64,000 nt of DNA, from positions 14,936,377-15,000,376 of the forward strand of contig NC_067480.1 of assembly GCF_947179515.1 (NCBI RefSeq), written 5' to 3'. Below are positions 34,067 to 47,200 of the stretch, in pieces (the first letter of the stretch is position 1; each line of letters begins with the position of its first letter). This DNA is from Apodemus sylvaticus (Eukaryota; Chordata; Mammalia; Rodentia; Muridae). The translations under genes and the position numbers were made by a program. Under the pieces are notes generated by a model that had not been told where the DNA came from, ran no database searches, and saw only the letters and a list, made by a program, of their open reading frames with translations.

Positions 34067-36540
34067 CATTTACCAGATGCTTGAGAATTTTAGAACCAGC
34101 TTCATGGTAGCTTCCAAAAGTAACTTTTCCCAATCATAGCCATTTCAGAAGATGTGAAGGCAAAGAAGATTTTAAAATATATGTAACTATAATTACTGTT
34201 TTAATAAGATGGTTAGTTTCTATGTAGCAGAAGAGCTGGTTAATCAACAATCAGAAAAGTAGGTAAAACTGTGGTTGCTGCCTTGAAGGCCCAGGTGTCA
34301 ACTTAGAGCTTTTACTGGTTTATGTATTACAGGGACATCATGAAACAATGGTTTTATTTGTGACCCTCATAGTGAGATATAATTTCACCCAGAGGATAAA
34401 AGATAACAATCAGCTACTTGTAGGAAGAATCGGCTACAAACAAAATAAAAAGCAAAGCAAAACAGAACACCATGCTGATGATGAAAGTAAACAACAGAGA
34501 AGGCTGACACAAGGATGGCAAAGCAGAATATTCACAGTTCAGGTGAAGAGAAAGTGTGGAATTTGACAAAGAATTTCTATCTACAGAACTGAGAAGATTA
34601 TTTCAGGAGACTCAAAACGTTAATGCAACCTCCACAGTGGTTTAACATCAGAGTCCATGGTTATGAGGTGACAACTCTTTTCAACTATGAACCCAACATT
34701 CTGTGAACAGTGAAAGAAACAGGAGAATGTGATCCATTTTATAAGTTCCAAGGGGAAATTCTGGAAATAGAGAGAATGGCAATGTCCTCGATCATGCAAA
34801 CTAAGAGAGTAAACTAAGGGTTTGGGACAGAAAGGAATTGTAGCCACCCAGTGAGAGAAGACAGGACCATCTTCACTGCACATAGAAGGGAAGCAGGAAG
34901 ACAGCTAACAATGATAGTGGGGTTTATGGTTAAAGGGAAGGAAAACCAGCAATGTTCTGACAAACCTGATGGGCTCTATTACTTACTGTTGTTCTTGTTC
35001 TTGTTTTGAAAAGAGAAAATAAGATTATGGAAAGGTTGGGGATTAGGAGATGAGATTCAAGGTTTGGAGGAACTTAGACGTTAAAAGAAAACTATACTTA
35101 AAAATTTAGTGGATGGACAAGGGAATTTTGCAATGAATTAAAGCACATACAACCACAACTCCAGGTCAAAGGTGCAGGGTCATCACATTGTTGGGATTGC
35201 ATGGAGACAAATGAGGAAAATCCTTAAAAAGTAAGGATTTAAGCACAGCCAGAGAGAAGAAAAGGGGAAGTAAGGGAGGACCTGGGCTATTTAATGTCTC
35301 TTGGAGAAAAGAAAAGATTCTGCAGTGAGCATGGGGACCATCTGACATAGGGATATCTGAAACACAGAGGACAGCAGTGTGAGAATACCAAAGTGACCAA
35401 CTCCTTCAGCATAATCTTCCAAAAGCTTTATAAACATCAAATCTGGGTGAAATACTAAGAAAATTGTATGGAAAGATAAACAGATGCTTCTCACTATTTG
35501 ATACCTCATTGTTATGTTTTTAAAACATTTGTGGGAAGCCCTAAACTCACTACACTACGGAGTGAGAAATAACCTGATATTTCCATCCGAACAGCAGCAA
35601 ATGATTAACAGCCATCATCAAAATTAACTATGCTTGGAAGGCAAGATTAATCAGTTCACTTCCCCTCTTTACCTAACATACTTAGGACATAAATCATGAC
35701 TGGTGGAAATTCTTAACCTTCTAAGAATCCTAGAATACCATGGATAAGGATAGCTTGGTGGAGTGTGTTAGCCGAGGTGGGTTTATTTACAAAATATGTT
35801 TTGATGCATACTAAAGGCTCAGGCATCATTATTAAGGAATCCAAACATGCACTAGCCACAAAACTCTCTTTACAGAGAGATCATTAAAAGGTGTTTTAAC
35901 ACTGGTCCAAAGAACAAAAGATGTCAAGAAGGCATCAGCATAAGGGTGTGTCCTCCACAGGGGATGGCATGGAAAAGTCAGGAAGAATACAGAATCTTCT
36001 CATTTCCTTGAACCCATAGTTTTACTTTTCAAAGTCTCAGTTGGATATAGAAAACTAAAATCCAAAAATATTAAGGGGATAATGAAAAAATGAATAATCC
36101 ATACATTGTAAATACATGCTTTATGATATGCTGTTATAATTGGTCCATTTTATAATTAGGCATTAATTTTTATATTTTATTATGCCATCTCCTTGGTAAA
36201 TTAAAGTGCTAGGTAAAATGGGGCCTGTCTATAACCCATTTAAGAAAAGATCATCATTCCATACATAGTAAATACTAGACCTGCTTAGACTACATGAGAC
36301 TGTATTTTTTTAAAAAAGGTAAGTAACTAAATGAACATAAATCTTATTGTGATCATGCATAGTAAAATTCAAACAATTTATAGTATTCCACACTATGATC
36401 AGGATTATATAAGGGATCTTTGATATATCTCCCATGAAAAAGTAGATAGGGGGCACCACAAGTAAGACAGAAGAGGCTATAAGTCATACATCAAACATGG
36501 AAACCGATTTGAGAAGAGAAGGAGAGTGAAACAAGGAGTC
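34067..36540. other. Unique sequence; no gene recognised
   Basis: Repeat-poor, moderately AT-rich. The ORFs at 34348-34566, 34620-34883 and 35291-35509 show no domain I recognise. Confidence 0.45.
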
Positions 36541-36544
36541 AAAG

Positions 36545-36661
36545 GCAGACAGGCAGGCAGGCAGGCAGGCAGGCAGACAGACAGACAGACAGGCAGGCAG
36601 GCAGGCAGGCAGACAGGCAGGCAGGCAGGCAGATAGGCAGACAGGCAGACAGGCAGGCAGA
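36545..36661 (+). repeat. (CAGG/CAGA)n tetranucleotide array
   Basis: About 29 tetranucleotide units mixing CAGG and CAGA with one GATA. The Cys-rich minus-strand ORFs across it (CLPACLP repeats) are repeat artefacts. Confidence 0.95.
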
Positions 36662-37271
36662 AACTGAGAGACATGGAGAGTATCTGAATATATATCCATA
36701 TTTCAGTATGTTGTTGTATTGTTTGTTGTTTTGCTTAACTTGCTTGGTTGTTTATTTTAGACTTAGTTTCTAAGGCTGAGACATGTTTTTAATACAGCTT
36801 GTCCTCCTATGTGGAGAGACAATGAGGAGAATGGGGAATGGGGAGAAAGCCCCATTCTCAGCTTTCTAGGTTATGGGAGCATAAGCATGTATCTTCTATG
36901 CCCAGGTAGACGTTTTAAAACTTGTAATATATTAAAAAGCAAAAGTGAGTCCTTAGTGCCAATACTTTTTAATGGCACGATATCTTGTTTTACTTGACTA
37001 ATTTTAGCAAAGGAATTATCAGATTCAGACATGGTTAGGTACCGAGGCTCAAACCAAATCACTGGTATCTCTTCATTTGCCATCATTTGACACTGTTTTG
37101 TTTATGATAACTGTAATTTAGACATGCCATCTCCATGTCTCAGGCATGAGCATTTCCAGCCTTGCCTCCTTCTAAAAAAAAGCAAGATCTTCACAACAGT
37201 TCCTACCAAAGTTCTATCTGGAGTCAATCTGCTTTCTTTGAATGGTCTTCCATCTCCCAAGTATCACTAAT
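36662..37271. other. Unique sequence between microsatellites
   Basis: No gene or interspersed repeat recognised. Confidence 0.4.
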
Positions 37272-37319
37272 TCACACACACAGATACACAGACACACAGA
37301 CAGACAGACACACAGACAG

Positions 37320-37349
<30 letters not shown>
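37272..37349 (+). repeat. (CA)n/(CAGA)n compound microsatellite
   Basis: CA units interspersed with CAGA units, ending in about 14 CA units. Confidence 0.95.
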
Positions 37350-37350
<1 letters not shown>

Positions 37351-38477
37351 ACTCTACACATATATTTTAATAAGGTATTTATGACAGAAAATGCCATGGA
37401 CAAGACAAGCAATGTCTTGTTTTCTCTGTTCAAATCTCTCTCCAATGTATAATACAGATGATAATTTTAGATGTCATTTTATAAAGTCCTATATGCACTT
37501 AAGATGAAGACTTCCTGTTTAAGCAGCTTGAGATTTCCCATATATTTATCCTTTTTTCTTCTCCTATAATTCTAATTTGTATCTGTCAAAGCTTATGACA
37601 TTAGTAGAAGTCACAAGGCTGAGAAATTTTTTAGTACCTTAAATTCAGAATGAAAATAAAAAACATACTGTTTAAATAGATTCTTTTCCACTGAAATGCA
37701 AAGAGTAAGTCCTGTTGGCAAAAAATTGTTTCAAAAAGAACATGCTCTTAACAATTTGTATGTATGTACTTTGGACAATTCTTATGCCAGATGCTGAAGA
37801 TATAAGCTATTTCCTTTTGAGTTGTTGCAAAATGTCAGGTCAGGGTGTTAATCTATGTTAGATGAACCAAACATAGTTTATAGTTTTGCAAAGGTGTCTT
37901 AAAACCAACTTGGGTTGCCTGTTTTCCTTTTGTAGGTCAGAAATGGTTTACTTAGGTTATACTTCCAGATAATATTCTATCATTGAAGAAAAGTTTGGAA
38001 GGAACCTGAATGCAGAAACAATGGAAGAATGCTGTTTGCCAACCCACTCACCAGCTCATGTCTTTATTCAATTTATTTTATCCAACCCAGGATCACCCTG
38101 AGGACTTATGCCATCTATGCCAGCTCCTGTTTCTAAACTAATATTTACTGAATATATAAAAGCTATAAATATTAGTGAAGCATAATATAATGTTTCCTTT
38201 AAATATGCATTCTATGGTATGTATATCAGTTGCTATATGCATCTCTTTTAATATTTGTTACTTCAAAATTGTTTTTAATTTAAAGTACATTAATTTCTCT
38301 CTATTGTACAACTGAACGCCAGAATATTTTACTCCTATCTAACTGTAATTTAGAACCCATTCATCAACCTCACTAGCCCCTCTATTTCTTTTATCTAGTC
38401 ACTATCAAGCAGTCTTAGCTTCTATGAAAGAAATTATTTTAGACCCAAGATATGAGTAACATTTTTCAGCTAATACA
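37350..38477. other. Unique, AT-rich sequence
   Basis: No gene or repeat recognised. Confidence 0.4.
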
Positions 38478-38970
38478 ATTTGATTGATAGATATTTAGAT
38501 AGATGATAGATAGATAGATATTTAGATAGATGATAGATAGATAGATAGATAGATAGATGATAGATAATACATGGATAAATAATAAATTATAGGTACATAG
38601 ATCTTTAGATACAAGATAGATAGATAGATAGATAGATAGATGATATATATATATAGATACCCAGCTACAAACATATGATAGATAGATACATAGATACATA
38701 GATACATAGACACATAGATGATACATAGATACATAGATAGATGATAGATATAGATACACAGATACAAACATATGTGTTAGATTAGATAGATACATACATA
38801 TATTCATAGATACATAGATATATAGATAGATGATATAGATACACAGATACAAACATATATTTAGGTTACATAGATTGATTGATTGACAGATGTAGATAGA
38901 TGATAGATAAATAGATAGATGATAGATAGATAGACAAATGATAGAGAGATACCCAGATACAAACATATCT
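38478..38970 (+). repeat. Complex (GATA)n array with higher-order units
   Basis: About 490 bp of GATA/TAGA tetranucleotides with ATACATAG variants. A non-tetranucleotide block, ATAC(C/A)CAG-TACAAACATAT, recurs four times at about 38655, 38753, 38837 and 38948, giving a higher-order period of about 84-111 bp. The long YLSI-rich minus-strand ORF is a repeat artefact. Confidence 0.93.
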
Positions 38971-41204
38971 TCAGTAACCCCATTAAAAAGCCAGCCCTAA
39001 TTAAGTGTTTTTCTGTATAGGGGTTGCAGTGGTGTCTCTTTTCAGCAATAAGACCCTATCTAGGACAATATCTTCTATGTAGTAATTGTCTCTTACATTT
39101 TTATAGGCATTTTGGATGGCTAATTTCTGAATAGCATTTAGCTCATCATATTTAATATTGATCTACAATAACAAAGTTGTTGATTTTTAGAGTATGGACT
39201 AAGGAAAATATATGAAAGGAATAGGTCCAAGTAATTGGACACCGAATGGAACAAGCTATCTAAGAATGTAACTAATGGAAAAAATAGAGGAACAGGTTCA
39301 GGCGGAGGAAGAGCAACTGCAAATCAGCTTAGCGATCCAAACCTTCAATCTAAATGTCATACTACAAACAAACATGACTTTCCCTCTAGATTCATAAAAT
39401 CTAGAATTATATATTCTTTGCAAGTAAAATATTTTACCTCTTGTGTTACTTGGCCAAATAAAAGATATTTTTGTCAAAGTCAAATGTAATAAAAATCTCT
39501 CTCTCAACATCTGTTGCATTTTGCAAGACGGATTAGATGTTTGATGGGACTTTCTCTATATAGCTGTATCTAACTTATTCTTAATTCATTGAAGCCACCT
39601 GGATGTTGTCAGTGTTCTTTCTGGTCTCCTAATGCCAAAGTACAGAGATCTATGCAACCTCCTCCAGCTTTGAGAAGAGAAATAAATATACTTTCAAAAT
39701 ATATATGAAATTGAGATAAGAGTAGAACAGGAAGGTAAAATGAGGGAAAAAAAACAATAGCTCTTGGCCCTAAGTATATATTTATAAGTAAGAGGGTAAC
39801 TAGAATATTTAATAATGCTCTTTCTCAATGTTGATTTTAGAGGACTTTTATATACATCTAAAATAGCCACACTTTCTTACTACACTTTGCATTTATTAAA
39901 CTTATTAAACAGATGACCTGTATATTCATTGGAAGTCATGTGATGCCTGCCCGCAAGGAAAGTTTTTGACCTTGTAAGAATTAAAACTTTAATATGAGTT
40001 TATTTTGTCCTCTAGCAGAGAAAAGGACACATTACCACAACAGACCTCTCGAGTCTCATTTTCAAACTAATGCATTCCAAAATGCATTCAATTTCTAACA
40101 AAGAGCAAAGGATAAACAATTAAGCATTACATGTAACAGAACTCTTACCCACCTGCCAACAATTAAACCCAGTAATTAAAAATTGTAGGATAGTACACAT
40201 AAGCAGATCCACAGCAGCAGTCACACCACGGTCAAAGGGGGAAATCTTTCCTGATAAGTTCCTTTCTCATTTCCCAGGTTACTTTACTTGACACTAAGCA
40301 GACACCAGACTCTGTCAACTCTGTCTCACTTTCTTATAAAAGAAAAGACGTCCTATACTGTATCCCATGGGAAGACTATTATATACAGATGAATGTATTT
40401 TGTTATTCAGTTTAATAAGTGTAGGGCTCGGAGCAGATGTGAAAGCTTGAAGCTGTCCAGAGAAAGTGCCAGCTCAGGTGGCAATAATGCAGGCTTCCCC
40501 CATGCTAGGTTTTCTTCTTTGTCTTTAGAAGCACTACTTTCAGAGGTTAGGAGGTATTGCAGAATTTATAACCTCTCAAGTCCCCACCAAGGGCTGAAGC
40601 TGACAAACTGGGTGCTAATTACAACCAGAAGTAGGGGTGGTGGTGGTGGTGGTTTTATGACATAGGCATCTGGCCAGTAAAGGAACCAAGAGCAACCACA
40701 CACTTACAGAAGCATTGCTGATGTAGTCATGCACCAAGAAAAGGGCAAATGTGAAGACTGGTTCAAAGGAACAGAGAACCAGACTGTCTGGATTTTCCGT
40801 GGCTATGGTCTTATGTGATCTTTCTAATGAACTAGCTTCTCCTATTACCATGACCCAGGAGAGTTGCTATAAACGACACCACTGAATATGGTCTATTTCT
40901 CATAGAAGCAAGTTACTACTTAGATTGAAATCAAAGTTCAACTTGAATAATGATCAAAATATTGTCCCACAGTCTAGAAAACAGGACAGCAATAAAATTA
41001 AATAACTCAAAAGTATTATGTTTTCATCAATAGTAAACTCACTGTACAATTTTATTCTCTCTTTTTTTAGTTGAATGAAAATAAATCTATAAATTATGAA
41101 AATGTTAATCTCATTTACATTAACTTCAGCGATTAGAGGTCTATGGTTGCTGTAGTAAAAAGAAAACATAAGATAGAGGAAAAGTAGAAACATTTTTCAA
41201 AAGT
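38971..41204. other. Unique sequence; no gene recognised
   Basis: Repeat-poor. Contains a short (GGT)n at 40636-40652. The ORFs at 39235-39489 and 40393-40665 have no recognisable domain. Confidence 0.45.
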
Positions 41205-41700
41205 TGCACATGTAGAGCCCCCTCCTGTTGTTAGAAAGGAACCCCAGTGGAGAGACAGGGACACCAAACCATCCAAAATGTATCCTGTCTACAAGAAATT
41301 CAGGGATAAAGAATAGAGCAGACTGAAGGAATGGCCAAGTAACAACCAGATCAACCAGCGCCATTCCATGGGCAAGCGCTAATCCTAACACTATCAAAGA
41401 CACCCTGTTATACTTGCAGAGAGAAGCCTAGCATGGGTGTCCTCTGAGAGGTGCCTCCCAGTACCTGACTCAGACAGATGAAGAGACCCACAGCCAAATA
41501 TTATATGGAACTTGTATGGAGTCTTACAGAACTCTTACAGAGTTGAGGGAAAGATTGAGGGCCCTGAAGGTGATAAGATCAGGAAGACCAAACAGAGTCA
41601 ACTAACCTGGATCTTTGGGGACTCTCAGAGACTGAACTAACCAACCTAATAGCATACTCGGGATCATAGCTCCTGCCCCCCCACCCCCAACACTCATATG
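41205..41700 (+). mobile_element. Lx-type L1 3' UTR, left part
   Basis: Words of a murine Lx 3' UTR in order: ggagagacagggacaccaaa, ctgtctacaagaaattcagg, gagcagactgaaggaatggc, ctctgagaggtgcctcccag, ctgactcagacagatgaaga and caaacagagtcaactaacct. It is broken at 41700 by a solo LTR and resumes at 42121. Confidence 0.85.
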
Positions 41701-42120
41701 TGTAGTCTGCCAGCAGCTACATGTGAACCGGGTTACCTGCTAAGAGAATTTTGAGGTTACAGGGACAGAGGAGGCCGAAGAGGCATGAGTCAAGGCGGGA
41801 ATTCCGGTCAAGACTGGTTTTAATATTTTTAAGGCGGGTTATATAGTATTTTGGGGGATCGACCACCCCTCCCAGAAGTCGGTCACTTCAAAGGCGGTCC
41901 TGTGAATTCTCCTGGCTCCAGGTCTCAGCGGGTCGCCTGCCTTCAGACTGGCCAGTCAGGTAAACACCGCCTTGGGGGCGGTGTCGGTAGTTGAGGTGAG
42001 GAGCCTATTGTTCACAGGAACAAAGGCCGGAGGTAGCCATCGGAAGAGTTGGGAGCTGCCAGCCAGCTTAGATGTGGGGGGAGGAGACACATATGTAACA
42101 GTTATTCAGCTCAGTCTTCA
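41701..42120 (-). mobile_element. Solo LTR (about 420 bp) inside the Lx element
   Basis: On the minus strand it runs TG...CA, from 42120 to 41701, ending ctgctggcagactaca. A tatg direct repeat flanks it (41697-41700 and 42121-42124), and the Lx 3' UTR continues on both sides. A TATA-like ctatataaccc lies near 41848. Its 3' part resembles the LTR at 62198-62613. It is an ERV LTR; I am not sure whether class I or class II. Confidence 0.85.
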
Positions 42121-42310
42121 TATGGGTCCCGAACAACAGGAGTGAAGGCTATTCCTAAAGCCATTGCCTGTCTGTGGAATGTATTCTTGTAGCTGAGCTG
42201 CCTTATCTGGCCCAGTGGGAAAGGCTACACCTAGCCCTGCAGAGACTTGATATGCCAAGGTGGGGGTTGGATAAAAGGGAGGGCCTCCACCCTCTCAGAG
42301 GTGAAGGGGA
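42121..42310 (+). mobile_element. Lx-type L1 3' UTR, right part
   Basis: Continuation after the LTR: gggtcccgaacaacaggagt, aagccattgcctgtctgtgg, gctgagctgccttatctggc, ccctgcagagacttgatatg and ccaccctctcagaggtgaag, in the expected Lx order. Confidence 0.83.
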
Positions 42311-42658
42311 GGTGGGGTATTGAGGTTTGGTGTATTGCTATGTATTGTAATGCAAAATTCTATACCTATGGCTAGGAGTGACTTCTCATGTTTATAAGCT
42401 TTTACTGGGCAAACCTAACTCTTGATTTAAAATTGCCTACAGCCAATTACTGGAGGAACTAGCGGTGGATCGGCCAGGGGTAACCAGGTGGGACTAGGAG
42501 ATAGGAGGAGGAGAGAGGAAGAAGGGAAGGAGGAGGAAGCCACCATGAAGAGCGAGGAATGAAGAGCAAATAAATGGCCAGGAGAAACATCAAGTATTAG
42601 GGGTACATAAATGAGGAGGTAGCCAGACCTGCAGTTAGAAGAGCAGATTTAGGTGACA
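42311..42658 (+). repeat. Unassigned interspersed repeat-like segment
   Basis: Begins ttgaggtttggtgtattgct and runs through a purine-rich stretch (42495-42540) to about 42658. The texture is that of a murine LTR or its remnant, but I cannot name the family or show termini. Confidence 0.4.
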
Positions 42659-42672
42659 CCCCCCCCCCCCCA
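42659..42672 (+). repeat. Poly(C) run
   Basis: About 14 consecutive C, which is rare in mouse DNA outside repeats. Confidence 0.9.
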
Positions 42673-42796
42673 GTAATTGTCAAAGTCAAATAAAATAACC
42701 ATAGTCTGTTGTAAGGTGGTTGGGGATAAGCTTAAGTTGTTCTGACTACAGGGCTGGAGGAAGGACCATGGGAAGGAAGGAAGTGATGGTATGTAA

Positions 42797-42834
42797 AATA
42801 AATAAATAAATACATAAATAAATACATAAATAAG
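42797..42834 (+). repeat. (AAAT)n microsatellite
   Basis: AAAT units with CATAAAT interruptions directly before the L1 3' UTR. Confidence 0.9.
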
Positions 42835-42835
42835 G

Positions 42836-43500
42836 AAAAGACAGGGACAAAAATGGAGCAGAGACTGAAGTATGGGCCATTTGGGAATTGTCCCACATGG
42901 GGAATCCATCCTGTCTGCAGACACCAAACCCAGACACTTCTTGCTGTTGCCAAGAGGTACTTGCTGACAGGGACCAGGTGTGGCTGTTCGCTGGGAGGTT
43001 CTGCCAGCACTGACCAATGTAAATGCAATGTTCTCAACCAACCATCAGACTGAGCTCTGGGAAGATGGCAGAAGAACTGGAGGATTAGAGGAAGGTTGCA
43101 ACACAATATGAAGAACAACATCAGCTGACTGGAGTGCTCCTAGGGACTAGGCCACCAACCAGTGAGTGTACAGGGAGGGATCCATGGCTCCAGACACATA
43201 TGTAGCAGAAGATGGCCTTTTCTGACATCAGTGAGAAGGGAGGCCCTTGGTCTTTTGGAGGTTTTATGCCCCAGCATAGGGGGATGTGGGAACAGTATGG
43301 GCAGTAGTGGGTGGGAGGGTGGATGTGGGAGCACCCTCATAGAGGCAAAGTGGGAGGCGGGGAGGGCACATAGGGTGGGGAGGTTGTGGAGGGGGTAACT
43401 GGGAAGGGGGTTATCACTTGAGATGTACCAAATGGAATGATTAATTAAAAAAGTAATAAAATAAAAACAAAAAATAATAAAAATAAAAAACAAAAAGTAT
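42836..43500 (+). mobile_element. L1 3' UTR fragment
   Basis: Plus-strand L1 3' UTR: gacagggacaaaaatggagc, agagactgaagtatgggcca, ctgctgttgccaagaggtac-like words, ggtacttgctgacagggacc, gggatccatggctccagaca, agcagaagatggcc, G-rich tract, and a diverged end (tatcacttgagatgtac) with an A-rich tail. Confidence 0.83.
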
Positions 43501-44240
43501 CTAGATACAATTAAGAATAAAAAGTCAACTTTCATAGACCATAGCCCCAAATGAACACTGGATTAGTCTTTATCAAAGCAACTTCCCTAAACCTGAACTT
43601 CACATTTACAAGTGTACACTATGACAAAGAGAAGGGTGCTGAGTGATGATTTTAAACAATTTCTGCAGCCCTTAAACACAGAATGGTTAACATTCCAAGT
43701 TCATGCCTTAAACCTGTTGTATGGAGAACAGCTCTCTGGTGAAGTGGAAAAGAAATTAGAGTGGCAGATTTATCTATCCATGGCTTTGTTTTTATGCACA
43801 GCAAAAGTCAAGTCTCACATGGAAATACATATGTATGTATATATATATATGCATATATTTGTATATATAATGTATTTATAGCATATAAAAAGTAAATACT
43901 CAAAGTTCAGAAAACCTTTTCATTGAATAGATGTTACTTGAGATTGCTTTTATCTATCAAGGACTGTGTTTGTTAGATACTGAAGGTCCAGACATGGTGG
44001 TGAATGAATCAATTATCTAAATTATCACAGAGACTTCTCCCTAGAAATTTTCAAATTTTGGCAAGGTTAATGTCACTAATATTTTATTATTCATTCTTAA
44101 ATTTTAGAATCTCTATAATATATTATACATAGAATGCTAAATTTATCCCAAAATTCTAATCACTTTCCTTTTTTAATCACAAGCCAGTAAAGCAAACAGT
44201 AAAGCCTAGAACAGTTCATCTGTATGTCAAACGTCACTAT
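43501..44240. other. Unique sequence with a TA-rich patch
   Basis: TA/TG simple sequence at 43828-43885. The ORF at 43612-43881 has no recognisable domain. Confidence 0.4.
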
Positions 44241-44250
44241 GAAAATGCAG

Positions 44251-47200
44251 GCCCTCAAAGTTATGAGTTTTCCTCTTAGCACTGCTTTCATTGTGTCCCA
44301 TAGATTTGTGTATGTTGTGCCTTCATTTTTATTAAATTCTAAGAAATCTTTGATTTCTTTCTTTATTTCTTCCTTGACCAAGGTATCATTGAGTAGAGTA
44401 TTGTTCAGTTTTCATGTGTACATGGACTTTCTGTTATTTTTATTGTTATTAAAGACCACTTTTACTACATAGTGATCCGATAGGGGGCATGGGATTATTT
44501 CAATCTTCTTACACTGAGGTCTGTCTTACACTAGAAGATTAACAGAAAGCCCTGGAACAAAAAGAAGCTAATTCACCCAGGAGAAGAAGACAGGAAATCA
44601 CCAAACTCAGGGCTGAAATCAATCAAGTAGAAACCAAGAGAACCATACAAAGAATCAACAAAACCAAAAGCTGGTTCTTTGAAAAAATCAACAAGATAGA
44701 TAAACCCTTAGCCAGACTAACCAAAGGGCACAGAGAAAGTATCCAAATTAACAAAATTAGAAAAGAAAATGGAGATGTTACAACAGAAACCGAGGAAATT
44801 CAAAAAATCATCAGATCCTACTACAAAAACCTGTACTCAACACAACTGGAGAATCTGGAGGAAATGGACATATTCTTAGACAAATACCAATTACCAAAAT
44901 TAAACCAGGATCAAATAGACCATCTAAACAGACCCATAACCCCTAGAGAAATAGAAGGGTTCATAGATAGCCTTCCGATTAAAAAAAGCACAGGACCAGA
45001 TGGTTTCAGTGCAGAATTCTATCAGACCTTGAAAGAAGACTTAACACCAATACTCTTCAAACTTTTCCTCCAAATAGAAACAGAAGGAACACTACCCAAC
45101 TCCTTCTTCGAAGCCACTGTTACGCTGATACCAAAACCACACAAAGATCCAACTAAGAAAGAGAATTTCAGGCCAATTTCCCTTATGAATATCGATGCAA
45201 AAATTCTAAATAAAATTCTTGCCCACCGAATCCAAGAACACAACAAAATGATCATCCACCATGATCAAGTAGGCTTCATCCCAGGGATGCAGGGATGGTT
45301 CAATATAAGGAAATCCAAATGCTATCCACTACATAAACAAGCTCAAAGAAAAAAACCACATGATCATTTCATTAGATGCTGATAAAGCATTTGACAAAAT
45401 TCAGCATCCTTTCATGCTAAAAGTCTTGGAAATGACAGGAATTCAAGGCAAATGTCTAAACATAGTAAAAGCAATATACAGCAAACCGGTAGCAAACATC
45501 AAACTAAATGGAGAGAAACTTGAAGCAATCCTACTAAAATCAGGGACTAGACAAGGCTGCCCCCTCTCTCCATATCTTTTCAATATAGTTCTTGAAGTCC
45601 TAGCTAGAGCAATTAGACAACATAAGGAGGTCAAAGGGATACAAATTGTAAAGGAAGAAGTCAAACTATTACTATTTGCAGATGATATGATAGTATACTT
45701 AAGTAACCAAAAAAACTCTACTAGAGAACTCCAACAGCTGATAAACAACTTCAACAAAGTGGCTGGCTACAAAATCAACGCAAGCAAATCAGTAGCCTTT
45801 ATATATTCAAAGGACAAGCAGACTGAGAAAGAAATTAGGGAAATGACTCCCTTCACAATAGCTACAAACAGCATAAAGTATCTTGGGGTGACTCTAACCA
45901 AACAAGTGAAAGACCTATATGACAAGAACTTCAGATCTCTGAAAAAGGAAATCGAAGAAGATCTCAGAAAATGGAAAAATCTTCCATGGTCATGGATTGG
46001 CAGGATTAATATAGTTAAAATGGCCATCTTGCCAAAGGCAATCTACAGATTCAATGCTATCCCCATAAAAATTCCAATCCAGTTCTTCATAGAGCTAGAA
46101 AGAGCAATTCTCAAATTCATCTGGAATAACAAAAAACCCAGGATAGCTAAAACTATTCTCAACAGTAAAATAACTTCTGGGGGATTCAGTATCCCAGACT
46201 TTAAACTTTACTACAGAGCAATAGTGATAAAAACTGCATGGTATTGGTACAATGTCAGGCAAGCGGATCAATGGAATAGGATTGAAGACCCAGAAATGAA
46301 CCCACACACCTATGGTCACTTGATCTTCGACAAAGGAGCTGAAAGCATCCAGTGGAAAAAAGATAATCTTTTCAACAAATGGTGCTGGTTCAATTGGAGG
46401 TCAGCATGCAGAAGAATGTGAATCGATCCATTCTTATCTCCTTGTATTAAGCTCAACTCCAAATGGATCAAGGACCTCCACATAAAACCTGACACACTGA
46501 AACTAATAGAAAAGAAACTGGGGAAGACCCTTGAGGATATGGGCACAGGGGAAAAGTTCCTGAATAGAATACCAATAGCTTACGCTCTAAGATCAAGAAT
46601 TGACAAATGGGACTTCATAAAACTACAAAGTTTCTGTAAGGCAAAGGACACTGTCGAAAGGACAAAACGTCAGCCAATTGATTGGGAAAGGATCTTCACC
46701 AACCCTAAATCTGACAGAGGGCTAATATTTAATATATACAAAGAACTCAAGAAGGTAGAACCCAGAGAACCAAATAACCCCATTAAAAAGTGGGGTATGG
46801 AGCTAAACAAAGAATTTTCACATGAAGAACTTCAGAGGGCTGAGAAACACCTTAAGAAATGTTCATCATCATTAATCATTAGGGAAATGCAAATCAAAAC
46901 AACCCTGAGATTTCACCTCACACCAGTCAGAATGGCTAAGGTCAAAAATTCAGGAAATAGCATGTGTTGGAGAGGATGTGGAAAAAGAGGAACACTCCTC
47001 CACTGCTGGTGGGATTGCAAGATGGTGCAACCACTTTGGAAATCAGTCTGGCAGTTCCTCAGAAAACTGGGCATGACACTTCCTGAGGACCCTGTTATAC
47101 CACTCCTGGGCATATACCCAGAGGATTCCCCAGCATGCAATAAGGACACATGCTCCACTATGTTCATAGCAGCTCCATTTGTAGTAGCCAGAAGCTGGAA

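Noticed and set aside
36545..36661. Possible CRISPR-like array
   Set aside because: Regular units are contiguous tetranucleotides without spacers, and the DNA is murine.
36477..36699. Cys-rich minus-strand ORFs (CLPACLP repeats)
   Set aside because: They are translations of the CAGG/CAGA microsatellite.
38466..38966. 166-codon minus-strand ORF rich in YLSI
   Set aside because: It is a translation of the GATA array; every frame of such a repeat stays open.
44864..46421. Novel reverse transcriptase or retron-like gene
   Set aside because: The motif set, CCHC knuckle, 3' UTR and A tail identify it as ordinary L1 ORF2.
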